Below are positions 27,094-36,621 of a stretch of DNA of 64,000 nt, in pieces. This DNA comes from Lachnoanaerobaculum sp. OBRC5-5 (GTDB lineage Bacteria > Bacillota > Clostridia > Lachnospirales > Lachnospiraceae). The position numbers were made by a program, and so were the translations under genes. The stretch spans positions 1,771,425 to 1,835,424 of the forward strand of contig NZ_JH815185.1 in the NCBI RefSeq assembly GCF_000296385.1, given 5' to 3'. The stretch's first letter is position 1, and every line of letters starts with the position of its first letter. Under the pieces are notes generated by a model. That model worked only from the letters and a program-made list of their open reading frames with translations, was not told the DNA's origin and made no database searches.

Positions 27094-27282
27094 TCCCTTC
27101 ACCTCCTTCATCTCATCTACCCTATCTCAACTCCTATTCAAGTAGGTTATCTTAATTTTATATCCAACAAACACAGAAACCACATCTACTATACATTCGC
27201 AATCTTAATGTGTAAATAAATAGCTAGACTTTATCTTTGCAATTTCTCATATCAAGAAGCTTGACAAATAAACGCTCACAAA

Positions 27283-27483
27283 TTATTTAATTAGCATTTC
27301 ATCTTCCATATCTTGTAACAGATATATTGCATTCTTATTTTCATATATTGGTTTAAGCATTAATTGAATATCAAGATTATTAGCACCCAATACCTTACGC
27401 TTACAGCCCTCTTTATGTAATACATGCTCTTCAATCAACAAATATATATCCATATTTTTTGTCATTCCACGCACAGAAATCAT
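27283..27483 (-). CDS. Possible 66-residue hypothetical protein
   Basis: An open frame with protein-like composition (LMLKPIYENKNAIYLLQDME) and a weak ribosome site. It may begin at an internal ATG (MTKNMDIYLL). No family recognised. Confidence 0.4.
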   Translation of the reverse strand: MISVRGMTKNMDIYLLIEEHVLHKEGCKRKVLGANNLDIQLMLKPIYENKNAIYLLQDMEDEMLIK

Positions 27484-27693
27484 TTGTACTAAATCACTAC
27501 AATTCTATTCCTTAGTTGTCATAGTTACTATCGCTTCATGAAGTTATGAATATGCTGCACCTTTTAGTTCTTCTGAGGTTTTACATCTATCGATAACATT
27601 ATTATATAATATCTTCAAATTTTACTTCACCCATTCTTCTAGTAAATTTATTTATTTTCCCTTAAGCCACGCAAAATACTAAATCGCCTTTAC
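27484..27693. other. Decayed ORFs downstream of qatD
   Basis: Minus-strand frames here keep coding character but are broken by stops: NNVIDRCKTSEELKGAAYS, stop, LHEAIVTMTTKE at about 27520-27620, and a short frame ending KINKFTRRMGEVKFEDII just before it. They look like relics of small genes. Confidence 0.35.
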
Positions 27694-28437
27694 TTAAATG
27701 CTATCCTCGGCTTTGACAATTTCTTCAAAATTTGCCTTTACTCGATGCTCCACCTGATTCTTTGTCACATTATACATATTAGCAAAATACTCATAGATAA
27801 TATCATTAAAGTCAATAGAATACTGACTTTTTAGTGACGGAATAAATGGAGCATCACTTTCTAGTAGTATACGTTGTACTGGTATCTTAGAAATTATATT
27901 AGCTCCTGACTCACTTTTTAACATTTGTGGATTAATTGAAAAGTAGTATCCTCTATCGATAGCTTCCTCAAGATCTTGTATTCTTCCTGAGTACCAATGC
28001 ATAATAACAATTCCCGCAAATCCATCTAAATGTTTTAAAACATCCTTAGAAGCATGTCTACTATGTACGCTTAACACTTTATTTTTCCCTGTTAGGAATT
28101 CTAGTATTTCGCTAAATATTCTTTCTTGATCAAGACATATACGTTTATCATTGGTTGAACCATCCAACCCGACTTCACCAATATACCGTGGCTTTACTGA
28201 TAATTTCTTGAATAATTCAATCTGATTTGGAAAGTCTTTTACTAATTCCGGATGATAACCAATTGCAATTTGAGTATATTTATATCTACCAACTAAATTC
28301 TCGTATCTATTATAAATATCAGGTAAATTTGTCATTGCAATGGTATATGATTTCACAGCTTCAATATAGTGTAAAACTTCTATTTTGTCCTTATAGAGAT
28401 CAAAATGCATATGTGCATCCATTAAAAACTCATTCAT
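27694..28437 (-). CDS. qatD: QatD, TatD-like metal-dependent nuclease
   Basis: A 247-residue TatD-family hydrolase. All metal-binding positions are visible: DAHMHFD (HxH), GEVGLDG (Glu), SVHSRHAS (His), MHWYSG (His) and ESDAPFI (Asp), so it should be an active deoxyribonuclease. Its ATG overlaps the stop of the QueC-like gene (ATGA). With the three genes upstream it forms the QatABCD anti-phage system; the Qat context distinguishes it from the housekeeping TatD. Confidence 0.92.
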   Translation of the reverse strand: MNEFLMDAHMHFDLYKDKIEVLHYIEAVKSYTIAMTNLPDIYNRYENLVGRYKYTQIAIGYHPELVKDFPNQIELFKKLSVKPRYIGEVGLDGSTNDKRICLDQERIFSEILEFLTGKNKVLSVHSRHASKDVLKHLDGFAGIVIMHWYSGRIQDLEEAIDRGYYFSINPQMLKSESGANIISKIPVQRILLESDAPFIPSLKSQYSIDFNDIIYEYFANMYNVTKNQVEHRVKANFEEIVKAEDSI

Positions 28438-29723
28438 TTAAACTCCTCTAAATAGCTGGAAATCTCATTAATCCCACGATTATAAAGATTAGCAAGCTCT
28501 TCTACATGTTCTTTAATGGGTCCATTCATCTGAATACGCATGAAAGTTTGTTTTGACTGAAACATATCCAAACCTTGTAAATATGAATTTAAGCACATTT
28601 TTGCTTCATCGCCTATTTTAAATTGTCTGTCATAATACCTACTTGTATCTGACATATTAGCTCTTTTTAAAGCAGCTTGTCTCACAGTGCATGGCAAGCA
28701 GTAGCCACAATGCATAGCTTCTTTCTCGCCACGATGACGACCTACATCTGGATGAGAACATGACATTGTATTTGCAATATTCGCATTTAATATCTCTTGA
28801 TTTTTACATTCAATCAACATCTCTCCCTTGGTCTTAAATTGATATGGATTATAAATATTCAAAGTTATTCCTACGTTGTTCAGTAATTCCTTAATCAAAG
28901 TCATATAATATGGGTGCGTAGTTCTCGTACTACTTGTACCTATTCTAGAGAATGTAAGAGGAATATTTAGGGAAATAAATCCATTTTCTGAGATAATCAT
29001 TTTACTGCAGTTGCTATATGCCGTAGCCATTACAATAGCATGTGAAAAAAACATAAATGATCTTGTTCGTGTTGTATCTTCTACACCATCAACAACCGAT
29101 GCATGAAATTGTAAAAAATTATCTTCCAATAACTCATATTCGGTTTGCAATGAGTAAATTACCCTATCTTGGAATTCTTTTGTACCTTTTCCACCTCCAT
29201 AATGGCTAATAAATAATATATCCTTTTTTCCTGCTTCCAATAGATCTATAGCACCTATCAAGGAATCCATTCCTCCAGATAACATTGATACCATTGAAAA
29301 CATCTGAGTTTTTTCACTATGCGTTTTTTTCTTCCATCGGTTTTCAGCAAATACTTCTATATCTGATTTTTCTCTTGGACGAAAAACAATCTTCCAATGA
29401 TCTCCGCTCAGAAAACTCAAGGTGTTCTGCAACAGTAATACATTTTCATTCCATAAAGTGCATTCTAAAACAGGAATATGTAATTCAATATTTCTACTCC
29501 AGTTATCTGATGCATCTTCTCTTTTACATAACCTATCCGCTATAAAAACAGAAAATGAAATGTATAACAAATCTATTCCTGTATCAGAAAACCAAGAAGA
29601 GCAGCTAAAATCATGTTGCCAAAAAGTATATCGAAATTGTTTTGCTGCATTATAACTAATTCTTAGGTTCTCACACTCTGCAATATATATATCCTTATCA
29701 CTATGAACAAAATTAATAATCAC
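28434..29723 (-). CDS. qatC: QatC, QueC-like nucleotide-modifying enzyme
   Basis: A 429-residue protein with a divergent N-terminal domain and a C-terminal QueC-like ATP-pyrophosphatase domain. The PP-loop is SGGMDS (about residues 149-154) and a cysteine cluster (CGYCLPC with a preceding Cys and His) should bind zinc. I choose a GTG start at 29723 that overlaps the qatB stop (GTGA) and follows GGAGGG, not the TTG at 29750. Housekeeping QueC makes preQ0; no other queuosine genes are nearby, so the role here is in the Qat defence system. Confidence 0.92.
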   Translation of the reverse strand: MIINFVHSDKDIYIAECENLRISYNAAKQFRYTFWQHDFSCSSWFSDTGIDLLYISFSVFIADRLCKREDASDNWSRNIELHIPVLECTLWNENVLLLQNTLSFLSGDHWKIVFRPREKSDIEVFAENRWKKKTHSEKTQMFSMVSMLSGGMDSLIGAIDLLEAGKKDILFISHYGGGKGTKEFQDRVIYSLQTEYELLEDNFLQFHASVVDGVEDTTRTRSFMFFSHAIVMATAYSNCSKMIISENGFISLNIPLTFSRIGTSSTRTTHPYYMTLIKELLNNVGITLNIYNPYQFKTKGEMLIECKNQEILNANIANTMSCSHPDVGRHRGEKEAMHCGYCLPCTVRQAALKRANMSDTSRYYDRQFKIGDEAKMCLNSYLQGLDMFQSKQTFMRIQMNGPIKEHVEELANLYNRGINEISSYLEEFK

Positions 29724-30502
29724 TCTAATCCCTCCAATGCAATAAAACAATCCCCCATGATTTTGGGAATTACATTTTTTGAGCTAAAGTCTATTTGTTC
29801 CTTGAGCTTTTTAAACTCTACATCAACTGTACTGTAAACTATTTCCTTAAAATCATTTCTAATTGTATTGGCCTTAACAATATCAGATTCGTACTTTTCA
29901 AATCTACTTTGTAAGTCCCTCTGCATAAGCCCCCATATATATGATTGTATATACGCACACATTGATTTTACGGATAATTCCGAAGGCATATTATTTAAAC
30001 AATCAAAATCCATATTATTTTGCTCTATATATTCATAAACAAAGGACATCGCATCCATCATTGCTGATCGAGCTACTATATCCTCCTTTGTTACTGCTTG
30101 AGGTGCTAGTGCATCAACCACTAATGAAATTACTTCATTAGCACTTTTATCCTCAAACTCAATTTGTAAATTGTGTAATAAGTTTTCGATTCCATAATTA
30201 CTTATATTGTTAAAGAATCCACCCAATGCTCGACCCGATCTCACACCTGAATTCGCCGAATGAACCAATCTTGTATAGCCACCAGCCGCCTTTACATACT
30301 GTCCAACTACATGCTCATAGTTTCTTTTTCTATCTCCACTATAGGTACCATTTATAATTCTTGACAAATTTGTTTTTACTGTCTTCCAATCTACATTGGG
30401 CTGTACAGAACCACCTAACTCTACCTCTTGATCATTTAAATATCCATCCGGTAGTAAAGGATTGTTCTTTACCGGTCCTTGATAAATTGTCGATGTTCCC
30501 AT
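29720..30502 (-). CDS. qatB: QatB, component of the QatABCD defence system
   Basis: A 260-residue soluble protein starting MGTSTIYQGP, an opening typical of QatB proteins. The biochemical function of QatB is unknown. It is helical, with Gly-rich segments near residues 70-95 (AAGGYTRLVHSANSGVRSG) and a coiled C-terminal part. The ATG directly abuts the qatA stop, and the 3' end overlaps qatC, giving a tightly coupled operon. Confidence 0.9.
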   Translation of the reverse strand: MGTSTIYQGPVKNNPLLPDGYLNDQEVELGGSVQPNVDWKTVKTNLSRIINGTYSGDRKRNYEHVVGQYVKAAGGYTRLVHSANSGVRSGRALGGFFNNISNYGIENLLHNLQIEFEDKSANEVISLVVDALAPQAVTKEDIVARSAMMDAMSFVYEYIEQNNMDFDCLNNMPSELSVKSMCAYIQSYIWGLMQRDLQSRFEKYESDIVKANTIRNDFKEIVYSTVDVEFKKLKEQIDFSSKNVIPKIMGDCFIALEGLE

Positions 30503-32308
30503 TTATCTTTCCTTCCTCAAGCTATTTCTTATTGTTTTGACCAAGATAATATTATCTTTCCACTGGTTAGACATTATCTTTTCTAATTCTTCTTCCATAT
30601 GAGTTTGTTTAGCAAATTCAGCTATATATGGAGCAGCACCAGCTGTTAACTGTGACGCTGAGATTAATTTCAACTGGCTCATCCCCTCCTCATACAACTC
30701 TTTTTTAGTTAACGAAAGCCCAGTAAGAATCTTCACTTGTTCTATTTTCACTTTTTCAGAAGAAACTATTCTATTTACAAACGCTTCTATAACAGCCTTT
30801 CCATCATCAATAGACAGATTCCTCATTTCTTCTTCTGCCTTAGTTATAGACTCTCCTCCTTCAGAAATAACAATGTCAAAAACTCTTTGAGCTGATACCG
30901 ACATTGTTGCTTTCAATATACTTACACGCTCCTCTAAAGAAGTTCTAGAAAAATAAAAATATAATCTCAAATCCTCATTTGCTATATGTGGCTCTGTTTT
31001 ATACCACCTCAAAAGCCATTCATCCTCTATTCCTTCTTGCGTATCCCCTTCGTTTTCCTCTCCTTCTTTCAACGTTTCTTTCAGATCACCTGTTTTTGAT
31101 AATTCTGCATATTTTTTAAACTGAATAGGTCGATAGTATTCTAGCATCATTATTTTTGTCAGAATCTTTTTGTTCAGTTCTTTTCCTTTATATTTGGCCT
31201 GCTGAATTCTTAAATCAAGCATGTTTAAAAAACGTTTATATTGTCTTGGATTACCATTTAGTGCTTGGGTCATTAACTCTGCCAGTTGCATGGCTGATAT
31301 AATACTTTCTGATTCGTTCAAATTCAGATTTGCTAAAATCTTATTTAAATCAACATTCGTAAAGTCGTCTTTTTGTGCTGTATGAAATGCCTCCAAGAAT
31401 TTCCTAAAGTCATCTTTTAATAATTTTTTTTGAAGAAACAAGCATGAAATGTACCTTGATACTTCCAATGTGTCCAAGCGTGGAATTCTGATCGGATACT
31501 GAATCAATTTTTCCATATATTCCTTTCCTATACTTATTTCTTGGCCAGGTATATCTTTAAACTTACTCTTTACTGCATATTCAATCTGTCTCTCATCTGC
31601 TCCTATTACAAATGCTGTTTTTCCTGTGAATAAGAAAAGCTTAATCGCCTCCAATGTATCTAATATTGTATCAGGACGACACCTGTCCAGTTCATCAACA
31701 AATACAACAAGACGTGAAATCTTTGATTCCTCTAGGATATTAGCAAAGTTCTTTTGAAAAGAACGAATATTCTCTCTAAGCTCTGTGAAATTTAGTTCAT
31801 CCTTAACATTCTGCTGAATTTTATTTAGTATATCATTGTCTATATTATCTACATTATTAGAAACAGCAGACATGACATTTCTGACGGTTAAACTGGTCAA
31901 TGTTGCCATTCCTCCAGTAAGCATAAAGTCCGCCCCAGCCCCAACTACCCTTTTTGCTAATTTAAGCTTATCTATAGAATTCCACAATACTTTAACTAAA
32001 CTTTTGGCTCTTTCTGACAATTCCCTTTTATCTGTTATTGCGTCTAATATATCTCCCAGTAATGCACTCTTAGCGTCTTCATAGTTTTCAAAAAGCCAAC
32101 CATTAAAAATCATGCATTTTATATCTTTGTCATTGTTTTCAAGCAAAGACTTACTCATATGTATAACGCTTGATTTTCCACTCCCCCAATCACCATACAA
32201 TCCTATACATGCTGGTAGAAGATCATCGTTTTGCACGATGTCAGTAACACTATTTATTAAATATCCATAATCCAAAAAATCCAGCTCGGTCTCGCTGTCT
32301 CTCCACAT
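30503..32308 (-). CDS. qatA: QatA, KAP-family P-loop ATPase
   Basis: A 601-residue KAP-type NTPase. Walker A is GDWGSGKSS near residue 40 and Walker B is VVFVDELDRCRPD near residue 205. A helical insert between them (around residues 110-130, GADFMLTGGMATL) may contact the membrane, as in other KAP ATPases. It is the first gene of the QatABCD operon and starts at 32308 after AAGGGGG. QatA is thought to power or sense infection in the system; the precise trigger is unknown. Confidence 0.93.
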   Translation of the reverse strand: MWRDSETELDFLDYGYLINSVTDIVQNDDLLPACIGLYGDWGSGKSSVIHMSKSLLENNDKDIKCMIFNGWLFENYEDAKSALLGDILDAITDKRELSERAKSLVKVLWNSIDKLKLAKRVVGAGADFMLTGGMATLTSLTVRNVMSAVSNNVDNIDNDILNKIQQNVKDELNFTELRENIRSFQKNFANILEESKISRLVVFVDELDRCRPDTILDTLEAIKLFLFTGKTAFVIGADERQIEYAVKSKFKDIPGQEISIGKEYMEKLIQYPIRIPRLDTLEVSRYISCLFLQKKLLKDDFRKFLEAFHTAQKDDFTNVDLNKILANLNLNESESIISAMQLAELMTQALNGNPRQYKRFLNMLDLRIQQAKYKGKELNKKILTKIMMLEYYRPIQFKKYAELSKTGDLKETLKEGEENEGDTQEGIEDEWLLRWYKTEPHIANEDLRLYFYFSRTSLEERVSILKATMSVSAQRVFDIVISEGGESITKAEEEMRNLSIDDGKAVIEAFVNRIVSSEKVKIEQVKILTGLSLTKKELYEEGMSQLKLISASQLTAGAAPYIAEFAKQTHMEEELEKIMSNQWKDNIILVKTIRNSLRKER

Positions 32309-32806
32309 AAGATTGCCCCCTTTAAAGTTATCATTATTTCAATACACGTTTTCAAAATACTAGCTTATAGCACCATCACTTTTACACTCATTTTCAGTAG
32401 ATTTTATCCGCTAATCTATTAGTCATTTTCAAATCATATCTTAGGAGAATGTGGACTGAAGCTATCACTTCGATTCTGTCCGTTCACATCCCTAATTTTC
32501 TTAGATTCCATTCGCTTAGAATAACTTACAACTCTAAGCCTCATGACATAATAGAAATCCACATGGCGCTGATTTACAGTTGTTTCATACCCCTACTCTA
32601 CCACCAATTTATTAACAAAATTCTGTTGAGATATGAGCTAGATTCCTATTTTGTTTAATCTAACAGGTTCAGCCTTTGTACCTACTGTGTTGAGTTCAAC
32701 AGCTACAATTCTAAATATACTTTCTCAGATGTTTTCCTCACTCTTATCAATCGATCCTTTAAAACATAAACTACTCATAAAAGTGCGTAAATTCAAGGGC
32801 TTCTAC
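32309..32806. other. Intergenic region with a decayed minus-strand ORF
   Basis: One minus-strand frame keeps coding character over about 110 codons (SIFRIVAVELNTVGTKAEPV, then later NQRHVDFYYVMRLRVVSYSK and NGQNRSDSFSPHSPKI) but has three in-frame stops. It ends at about 32440. The family is not recognised. The promoter of qatA should lie in 32309-32440, but I could not assign it. Confidence 0.4.
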
Positions 32807-34198
32807 TTACTTTCTCTCCATCACCACCACACTCTCCGTATGATAACTCCTCGAAAACTGATCCACCACCGTCAGTTTCTTTAGCTCATATTCCTTCTCG
32901 CACAGCATCTTTAAATCCCTTGCCAGTGTAGAGGAATCACAGCTTACATATACTATTCTCTTTGGCAGTAGCTTTAGCATTGTATCTATCGCAAGTTTAT
33001 CAAGCCCCTTTCTTGGCGGGTCTACCACTATGACATCTATATCTCTTATATTTCCGTTTTCGTATTCACCTGTGATGATTTCTTCCGCCTTGCCTACAAA
33101 AAATTTTACATTTTCTATATTGTTAAGCTTTGCGTTCTCTCTTGCATTTTGTATGGCGGCGTCCACTATTTCTACGCCGTAGACAAACTTTGCAGACTTT
33201 GCAAGGAAAAGTGAAATCGTTCCTATGCCGCAGTACATATCCCATACTGTTTCTTTACCGGTCAGTGCAGCATACTCTAATGCCTTACTATATAGTTTTT
33301 TTGTCTGCACAGGATTTACCTGATAGAAGGACTGTGGTGATATTCTAAACTTTACATCACCTATATAGTCCTCTATATATCCGTTGCCATAAAGAGTAAC
33401 TGTTGTATCTCCCAATATGACATTGGTATTCTTTTTATTTATATTGATGGAAACGGACTTTAAATCACTTCCAAGTGCGCTACATAGGATCTCTACAAGC
33501 TTGTCACTATGTGGCAGATTGTTTGCATTTATAACTATGCAGACCATCAGCTCGCCTGTGGCAAAACCCTTTCTGATAAGCACATGCCTCACCACACCTT
33601 TGCCACTCTCCTCATCATAGGCAGGTATATCATACTTCTCCATAAAATCAAGCACAGCCTTCAGTACGGTCTTATTTTCTTCTATCCCGATAATACAATC
33701 ATCAAACTCTACAATGCTGTGAGTTCTGCCTGCAAAATATCCTGTGATGTTCTTACCGTCCTTTCTTCCGAACGGAAATTGGGATTTATTTCTGTACCTT
33801 ATCGGGTCTTCCATACCGATAATTTCTTCTATCTCCACATTTGAGAGGTCAAATCCGCCTATTCTTTTCAGATGATTTTCCACTTTGTTTTGCTTTAGTC
33901 TAAGCTCCGCACTATAATCAAGGCTTTGTAATGTACATCCGCCACAGCTTCTTGCCACCGGACATTTGGCCTCTATTCTGTCGGGGCTCTCCTTAATAAT
34001 GCTGTCAAGTCTTGCATATCCGTAGCTTTTCTTTGTTTTCATAACCTTTGCTGTGACTTTATCTCCTATAACAGTATCTTTTATAAACCATGTGAAGGCA
34101 TCGGTTTTTCCGATGCCTTCGCCATTTTCTCCAAAGTCTGTTATATCAACTGTTATCATTTCACCTTTTTTGTAACTTGCCGTATTATCAGTTTTCAT
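32807..34198 (-). CDS. rlmD: 23S rRNA (uracil-C5)-methyltransferase, RlmD family
   Basis: A 463-residue RNA methyltransferase. An N-terminal TRAM domain (KGEMITVDITDFGENGEGIG) is followed by an iron-sulfur cluster site (CPVARSCGGC plus a later Cys) and a C-terminal AdoMet domain with DMYCGIGT, DPPRKGL and the catalytic YVSCDSSTL. It methylates uridine in 23S rRNA. Length and motifs are normal. The exact target uridine cannot be decided among RlmD/RlmCD homologues by sequence alone. It marks the chromosomal side of the defence island. Confidence 0.93.
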   Translation of the reverse strand: MKTDNTASYKKGEMITVDITDFGENGEGIGKTDAFTWFIKDTVIGDKVTAKVMKTKKSYGYARLDSIIKESPDRIEAKCPVARSCGGCTLQSLDYSAELRLKQNKVENHLKRIGGFDLSNVEIEEIIGMEDPIRYRNKSQFPFGRKDGKNITGYFAGRTHSIVEFDDCIIGIEENKTVLKAVLDFMEKYDIPAYDEESGKGVVRHVLIRKGFATGELMVCIVINANNLPHSDKLVEILCSALGSDLKSVSININKKNTNVILGDTTVTLYGNGYIEDYIGDVKFRISPQSFYQVNPVQTKKLYSKALEYAALTGKETVWDMYCGIGTISLFLAKSAKFVYGVEIVDAAIQNARENAKLNNIENVKFFVGKAEEIITGEYENGNIRDIDVIVVDPPRKGLDKLAIDTMLKLLPKRIVYVSCDSSTLARDLKMLCEKEYELKKLTVVDQFSRSYHTESVVVMERK

Positions 34199-34260
34199 AT
34201 ATCTCCATAACTAAACTTATAAGACTGTTTTGATAATCAGTCTACGTTCTCGACTTTATA

Positions 34261-35208
34261 TTATACACTTGTCTTTCTGTAATTGCTCTCAAGTAACTTA
34301 TTATAACCGAGCCATCCTGTAGCTCCGTCCTGTCCCTGTGCCAACAGCTCAATAAATGTCTCCATCTTTGCATCCGCATTATCTGCCAGATTGAGTGCCA
34401 AAGCTTCTATAAGCGCAGGTTTTTTAGGTGAGCCGTATTCAAGCTCTCCGTGATGAGCCAGTATACAATGTATCAGCTCATTTGAAAGCTTCTTCGGGAA
34501 TCCCGGAATCTTATCAATTTGAGTTTTTAATATCTCCACACCTATTACAATATGTCCCACCAGCTGACCTTCATCAGTATAATCATTTGCCGGAAATGCC
34601 GACAACTCTCTGGTCTTTCCTATATCATGACAAAGTGCGGATGTGATAAGAAGATCGTGATTTAACGACTCATAATTATCACAAAAATATTCACAAAGCT
34701 TCACCACTCCCAGAGTATGCTCAAGTAATCCACCAAGAAATCCATGATGTACGGTCTTTGCTGCCGATGATGCTTTAAATGTAGATTGAAATTCAAAGTC
34801 CTCTATAAAAATAGCGGTCAAAAGCTTATTCAAGAAAGGATTCTTCACTGATTTTATCTTTTCTTTTAACTCTACAAACATTTTTTCAATATCTTTTTTA
34901 GATACCGGTACATAGTCCGATGCTGTATATTCCTTTGCATCAGCCTCTCTTATTCTTGCAACCTTAAGCTGCAATGTGTTGTTAAAAGATGTAACTTCAG
35001 CGTCAACCACTACAAAGGTCATAGCATCTACATCAGAGATACCCGGAGAATAAAGATCCCATATCTTTGCGTCAATGCTTCCTGTCTTGTCTTGCAAACT
35101 GAGGCTGGCATATTCCTTACCTGTCTTGGATACTGCAATAGTTTTGGATTTACACAGATAAACCTCTGAAATATGCATTCCTTCTTTTAAGCTTTCAATA
35201 AATTTCAT
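34261..35208 (-). CDS. yhaM: 3'-5' exoribonuclease, YhaM family
   Basis: A 315-residue protein with an N-terminal OB-fold (SLQDKTGSIDAKIWD near residues 35-60) and an HD phosphohydrolase domain (GLLEHTLGVVKLCEYF ... CHDIGKT ... HHGELEYGSP). The layout matches YhaM, a manganese-dependent 3'-5' exoribonuclease that trims RNA ends. GAAGGG precedes the ATG. It lies between rlmD and the HtrA-like gene, a typical housekeeping arrangement. Confidence 0.92.
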   Translation of the reverse strand: MKFIESLKEGMHISEVYLCKSKTIAVSKTGKEYASLSLQDKTGSIDAKIWDLYSPGISDVDAMTFVVVDAEVTSFNNTLQLKVARIREADAKEYTASDYVPVSKKDIEKMFVELKEKIKSVKNPFLNKLLTAIFIEDFEFQSTFKASSAAKTVHHGFLGGLLEHTLGVVKLCEYFCDNYESLNHDLLITSALCHDIGKTRELSAFPANDYTDEGQLVGHIVIGVEILKTQIDKIPGFPKKLSNELIHCILAHHGELEYGSPKKPALIEALALNLADNADAKMETFIELLAQGQDGATGWLGYNKLLESNYRKTSV

Positions 35209-35219
35209 TTTCTACCCTT

Positions 35220-36479
35220 CTAGCTCCTGGCACCAATAGTTGTCTCAAAATTCAATTCTGTAAATCCGTCTTTGCCTGAACGATTCACCTTTATATTTAC
35301 TACTTGGTTCGGTTTTAGCTTTTCCATTATATTTTTAAACCCTGTTATGGAGTTTACTTCCTCACTGCCAATCATGGAAATAATATCTCCTGATTGTATC
35401 CCTATATTATAGGCCGGTGAATCTGCCCTGACTTCTGAGACATAAATACCGTTTGGCATACCCTCAGGCGCTCTTTCCTTGTCTATATCAAGTGCACGAA
35501 CTCCCAAGTATGCAGAGCCTACACCATTTGTCATATTTTCAATCAGCACCTTCAAATCGGATATACCATATGCCATTGATATGGATGAACTGTCATCAAG
35601 ATTGGAAACCACACCTACCAGATTCCCTGATGTATCTATCAAAAATGTTCCTATGCTGTCCAAATGTTTGTCACAGTATATTACCCTTCCGTATCCGTCA
35701 AAAAAACTTGCATTCTTGTCAATTGCGGTTATATTCCCGATATCGATACTTCTTGATACTCCAACCGGACTGCCTACCGCCAATATAAAAGCACCCTTTT
35801 TCAGCTGGTATGAATTACCCAGTACAACAGGCTCAATGCTTTTTATCTTTTCTTCCATGGAAGAAATATCTACAGAGAGTATCATTAAATTTGTCAGCTG
35901 ATCACTTCCGATTACTGTAGCTTCCTGATTACTGCCGTCATAAAAACCGACTTTTATTCCACCCTCTTTTTCCATATTTGGAGCCAAAACAATAAGGCTG
36001 TCACCCGACTTTGCTATTATGATTCCCGAACAACTGCTTTCATTTTGCAATGTATTGTTGAACCAGTCAGTGTCTGTAGTGACGGCACTTATTTTTACAA
36101 TAGTATTATCTTTTTTTTCTGCAACCTTACTCAGGCTCTCATACATCTGCACCAGATTCTTTTCGTTCAAATCAATACTTTCTATAGCAGATGCAACTAT
36201 GTCTTCCACCTGTTCTGAAGATTCCGCTTCCTCACTACTCTCAACTGTAGTTTCTTCCTTCGGAATTTCAATAGTGGTCTTTGTCTTTTTGCTAAGTATG
36301 TTTTTGTTTATAATATGTGATGTCAATGCCATACTTGGTCCTGCAACCATTCCAAAAACAATAGCAAGGCAAGCCGCTGAGACAGCCTTTTTATTACGCT
36401 CTTTTTTATCCTCTATAATTGTCTGCTTTATAAAAGGATTTTTCTCATCAGGCTCATGTTCTTTTTTTGTATTTGGCAT
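35220..36479 (-). CDS. HtrA-like membrane protein with PDZ domain, catalytically dead
   Basis: A 419-residue protein with a short cytoplasmic N-terminus, one membrane helix (about 32-52), a Glu/Ser-rich linker, a trypsin-like domain (about 130-310) and a C-terminal PDZ domain (about 322-410, AYNIGIQSGDIISMIG). The fold follows DegP/HtrA, but all three catalytic positions are replaced: the His segment reads SLIVLAPNM, the Asp segment DQLTNLMIL, and the Ser segment LDSIGTFLID instead of GNSGGPL. I infer a pseudoprotease that binds envelope proteins. Start after AGAGGG. Confidence 0.88.
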   Translation of the reverse strand: MPNTKKEHEPDEKNPFIKQTIIEDKKERNKKAVSAACLAIVFGMVAGPSMALTSHIINKNILSKKTKTTIEIPKEETTVESSEEAESSEQVEDIVASAIESIDLNEKNLVQMYESLSKVAEKKDNTIVKISAVTTDTDWFNNTLQNESSCSGIIIAKSGDSLIVLAPNMEKEGGIKVGFYDGSNQEATVIGSDQLTNLMILSVDISSMEEKIKSIEPVVLGNSYQLKKGAFILAVGSPVGVSRSIDIGNITAIDKNASFFDGYGRVIYCDKHLDSIGTFLIDTSGNLVGVVSNLDDSSSISMAYGISDLKVLIENMTNGVGSAYLGVRALDIDKERAPEGMPNGIYVSEVRADSPAYNIGIQSGDIISMIGSEEVNSITGFKNIMEKLKPNQVVNIKVNRSGKDGFTELNFETTIGARS

Positions 36480-36621
36480 AAAAACCCTCTGCTTTCAGGA
36501 TGTATTACATAATACCTCGCTCTCCCTAAGAAAGATTATAATGGTTTAAGGTCGATTTATCAAGCAAATGTAATATAGATTTAACACAAAATACATATCT
36601 GAATCAATATAATTATAAACT

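Noticed and set aside
28434..29723. QueC-like gene considered as housekeeping queuosine biosynthesis
   Set aside because: No queD, queE or queF nearby; it overlaps a QatB-type gene and a TatD-type gene and follows a KAP ATPase.
35479..35901. 140-codon plus-strand frame opposite the HtrA-like gene
   Set aside because: Shadow frame; the minus-strand protein has clear domains.
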